A DNA stretch of 13,591 nucleotides from JAPUIN01 sp041580375. GTDB lineage: Bacteria; Acidobacteriota; Polarisedimenticolia; Gp22-AA2. A program made the translations under genes and the position numbers. The DNA lies in assembly GCA_041580375.1 (NCBI GenBank), contig JBFGDZ010000093.1:1-13591 (forward strand), given 5' to 3'. Position 1 is the first letter of the stretch. Each line of letters begins with the position of its first letter. Below, in pieces: positions 11,801 through 13,591 of the stretch. A model generated the notes under the pieces. The model saw only the letters and a list, made by a program, of their open reading frames with translations, made no database searches and had not been told where the DNA came from.

Positions 11801-13591
11801 CCGTCACTCCGCCCGGACATGAGATCGCCGGGCATCGGTCGTCCGTTTTGCCATCTCCCGATCGGTATTGTCACATAGCTGTCGTTATGCCATTTGATCC
11901 GTAATGGAGTCGTGGCGTCGCTGATATTCTCGTCGCTCACGTCTTTTCCAGTGCCGTAATTGATCTGAGCGAAAGGGTTCTTGTTGACATTCAACGTGAC
12001 AAGCAGGCGGCTGCCCTGGCTCAGTCTTCGACTCACCATCCGGGTCCTATCGAATGGAATTGATTCCACCTCGCCGGGGGTCAGCAGCCGCCTCACGGTC
12101 ATGTCTCTCGCATAACTGGCGCGACCTATATAATAGGACAGATGAAACAACTCGCCGTTCGGCATGACCTCATACAACACCACACCGATGTCCATGTCTC
12201 TTTTGTTGATCGTCGCCTTGATCTCACCTGAGAATGTGCCGGAGATTTCAATAGGCTTTTCGAATTCCTCGCTGGTGAAAGAGAACCCGTTAGATAGATC
12301 CGGGCGCTTGCCGACGATCGGGTTGGGATAGTAATCATTGTTGGTGGTTGTTCTGTCGGCGAAGTCGACCTCTTGATGGAGAAATCCCGGCTTGGATGGC
12401 TTCTTCGCAGACAGTTGATGATGGTCTCCGGCCTTGACGTCGGTCAGATACAGAGTCAAGGTCTCATGACTCACCTTCGCCGGCGACGGGGCGCCTTTCC
12501 ACTCGTCAGCGCCCATCACCTGGTAGTTCATCTTATTCTTCAGCAGATCCGGTTTTTTGCCGCCGCGCAGTACGTAGTCCATCCATTGAAAGATGAGTTC
12601 CTCAGTATCGATCCGGGCCGCCGGGTCGATGGCATAACCCATGAGCACCGGGCCGCGGCGAGATCGATCCGTGGTGAAATGATCCCAGGGGCCGATCACG
12701 AGGTAATGCTCGGCGTGTGGGTTGTATCTGTAGTGTTCCTTCAGGTACCACAGGGCTGATTGCTGTGCATCATCGTAATACCCGGTGATGGTCAGGACGG
12801 GGATCTCGATTCCGGCGAATTCCTCCTTGTAGGGAACCATTCTTTGCCAGTACCGGTCGTAACCCGGATGCCGTAACCAACGCTGGAACCATTTGTTCCG
12901 CGTACCATCGATGCTGTCGATGTGGCGGTAGGCTTTCCCGCTCTCATACCAGGTATTGTTCAGCTCGCCCCATCGCCCGCGGTCAGAATACGTCTCTTGA
13001 TCGAGAGACTTGTTATTGGTGACGTAGAAGGGCCAGGCGTAATTCACGAAAAGAAAGACATTATTCTCCATCGGCAGCCCATTGCCCGGATTGTTCGCTC
13101 GCGAAGGCACTATGGTTTTCAGTGCGGGATGTGGTTTCTTGACCGCAGCCCACTGGGTGAAGCCGTTGTAGCTCCCGCCATACATGCCGACCTGCCCATC
13201 GCTCCAGGATTGCTTGCTGATCCAATCGATCGTCGCGCGCGCATCCTCTCCATCATGCTCGTAGGGCACGGGGCTGCCGGGGCTTCGCCCCTTGCCGCGC
13301 GTGTACGCGACAACGCCCGAGTATCCGTGAGCGGCTGACCTCCTTGCTTCAGAGAAGGACACCTCGTCATCCGCGTAGATGGTGAAGCCGAGAAGAGCCG
13401 GCAGCGGTTCGTTCGCCGACCTGGGGCGCACGACCATTGCGGCGATACGCGCGCCGTCGGGAGTCTTGATCAGGATATCTTTGCGGGAGATGTAGCGCCG
13501 GGCATCATCCTCGGGAATCAGGGTGCCGGTCAGCGGCTTCCAGATCTGAAGTTCCTGATAGAAGTGATACTTTCTGATCAAACTCAGGACA
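11773..13591 (-). CDS. CocE/NonD family serine hydrolase (X-Pro dipeptidyl-peptidase S15 fold), 5' end outside the window
   Basis: At least 605 residues; the frame stays open to the right edge, so the N-terminus (probably with a signal peptide) is missing. A TTG at 13581 exists but is probably internal. Counting from it, the alpha/beta hydrolase domain starts near 35 with I-L-I-K-T-P-D-G-A. The nucleophile is Ser137 in Y-G-G-S-Y-N-G-F-T-Q-W. The acid is probably Asp270 in T-G-Y-Y-D-D, and the base is His301 in I-G-P-W-D-H-F. The C-terminal part from about 360 is the beta-rich jelly-roll domain of S15/CocE enzymes (F-T-S-E-E-F-E-K-P-I-E-I-S-G). Such enzymes cleave esters, amides or X-Pro peptides, so the substrate is open. 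Base composition is less GC-rich than the genes to its left. Confidence 0.9.
   Translation of the reverse strand, partial: VLSLIRKYHFYQELQIWKPLTGTLIPEDDARRYISRKDILIKTPDGARIAAMVVRPRSANEPLPALLGFTIYADDEVSFSEARRSAAHGYSGVVAYTRGKGRSPGSPVPYEHDGEDARATIDWISKQSWSDGQVGMYGGSYNGFTQWAAVKKPHPALKTIVPSRANNPGNGLPMENNVFLFVNYAWPFYVTNNKSLDQETYSDRGRWGELNNTWYESGKAYRHIDSIDGTRNKWFQRWLRHPGYDRYWQRMVPYKEEFAGIEIPVLTITGYYDDAQQSALWYLKEHYRYNPHAEHYLVIGPWDHFTTDRSRRGPVLMGYAIDPAARIDTEELIFQWMDYVLRGGKKPDLLKNKMNYQVMGADEWKGAPSPAKVSHETLTLYLTDVKAGDHHQLSAKKPSKPGFLHQEVDFADRTTTNNDYYPNPIVGKRPDLSNGFSFTSEEFEKPIEISGTFSGEIKATINKRDMDIGVVLYEVMPNGELFHLSYYIGRASYARDMTVRRLLTPGEVESIPFDRTRMVSRRLSQGSRLLVTLNVNKNPFAQINYGTGKDVSDENISDATTPLRIKWHNDSYVTIPIGRWQNGRPMPGDLMSGRSDGWRSIETGC

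Noticed and set aside
1..13591. Search for CRISPR repeats, transposase genes, phage genes, toxin-antitoxin pairs or restriction systems
   Set aside because: No regularly spaced repeats, terminal inverted repeats or matching protein motifs were seen; all assignable genes are small enzymes, envelope proteins or ligand-binding proteins.

Overview
The window is GC-rich DNA with every recognisable gene on the minus strand, so the gene order runs from the right edge to the left. Roughly twenty short genes are packed tightly, often with start and stop codons overlapping by 1 to 4 bases. The families present (AHSA1/SRPBCC, YdeI, DUF3052, YCII, GFA, SIMPL, GNAT, UbiE-like methyltransferase, AAC(3)-like) are typical of GC-rich soil or sediment bacteria. 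High GC, good GGAGG ribosome sites and several GTG or TTG starts fit groups such as Acidobacteriota, Gemmatimonadota, Myxococcota or Eisenbacteria-like lineages. Nothing in the window fixes the taxon, and there is no rRNA or tRNA.

Right part (about 13591 to 10191): a CocE/NonD-type serine hydrolase is cut by the window edge. It is followed by a small two-TM protein with a C-terminal SEC-C zinc motif, a YCII-like protein that starts with TTG, and a SAM-dependent methyltransferase. The hydrolase gene has visibly lower GC than the genes to its left and may have a different history.

Middle part (10145 to 3787): a possible promoter with a palindrome in its spacer precedes a conserved hypothetical protein, a GFA-family zinc protein, a SIMPL lipoprotein, a secreted unknown protein and a membrane protein. 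Next comes what looks like a degraded VOC/glyoxalase gene. After it lies a coupled block: SRPBCC protein, AAC(3)-like acetyltransferase, endonuclease/exonuclease/phosphatase lipoprotein with two C-terminal beta domains, and a second SRPBCC protein. A hairpin follows this block.

Left part (3694 to 172): a secreted protein with a calcium-loop-like motif stands alone. A second possible promoter, also with a dyad in its spacer, precedes a run of six genes: four-TM protein, YdeI-like, DUF3052, four-TM protein, GNAT acetyltransferase and a half-size GDT1-type cation transporter. Bases 1 to 171 hold no supported gene, only a perfect 22-base GC palindrome near the edge.

No CRISPR array, insertion sequence, phage gene or classical defence system was seen. 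The points most worth a second look are the phosphatase with SKICH-like tail domains and its AAC(3)/SRPBCC partners, the membrane-tethered SEC-C protein, the two promoter-spacer dyads and the lower-GC hydrolase.
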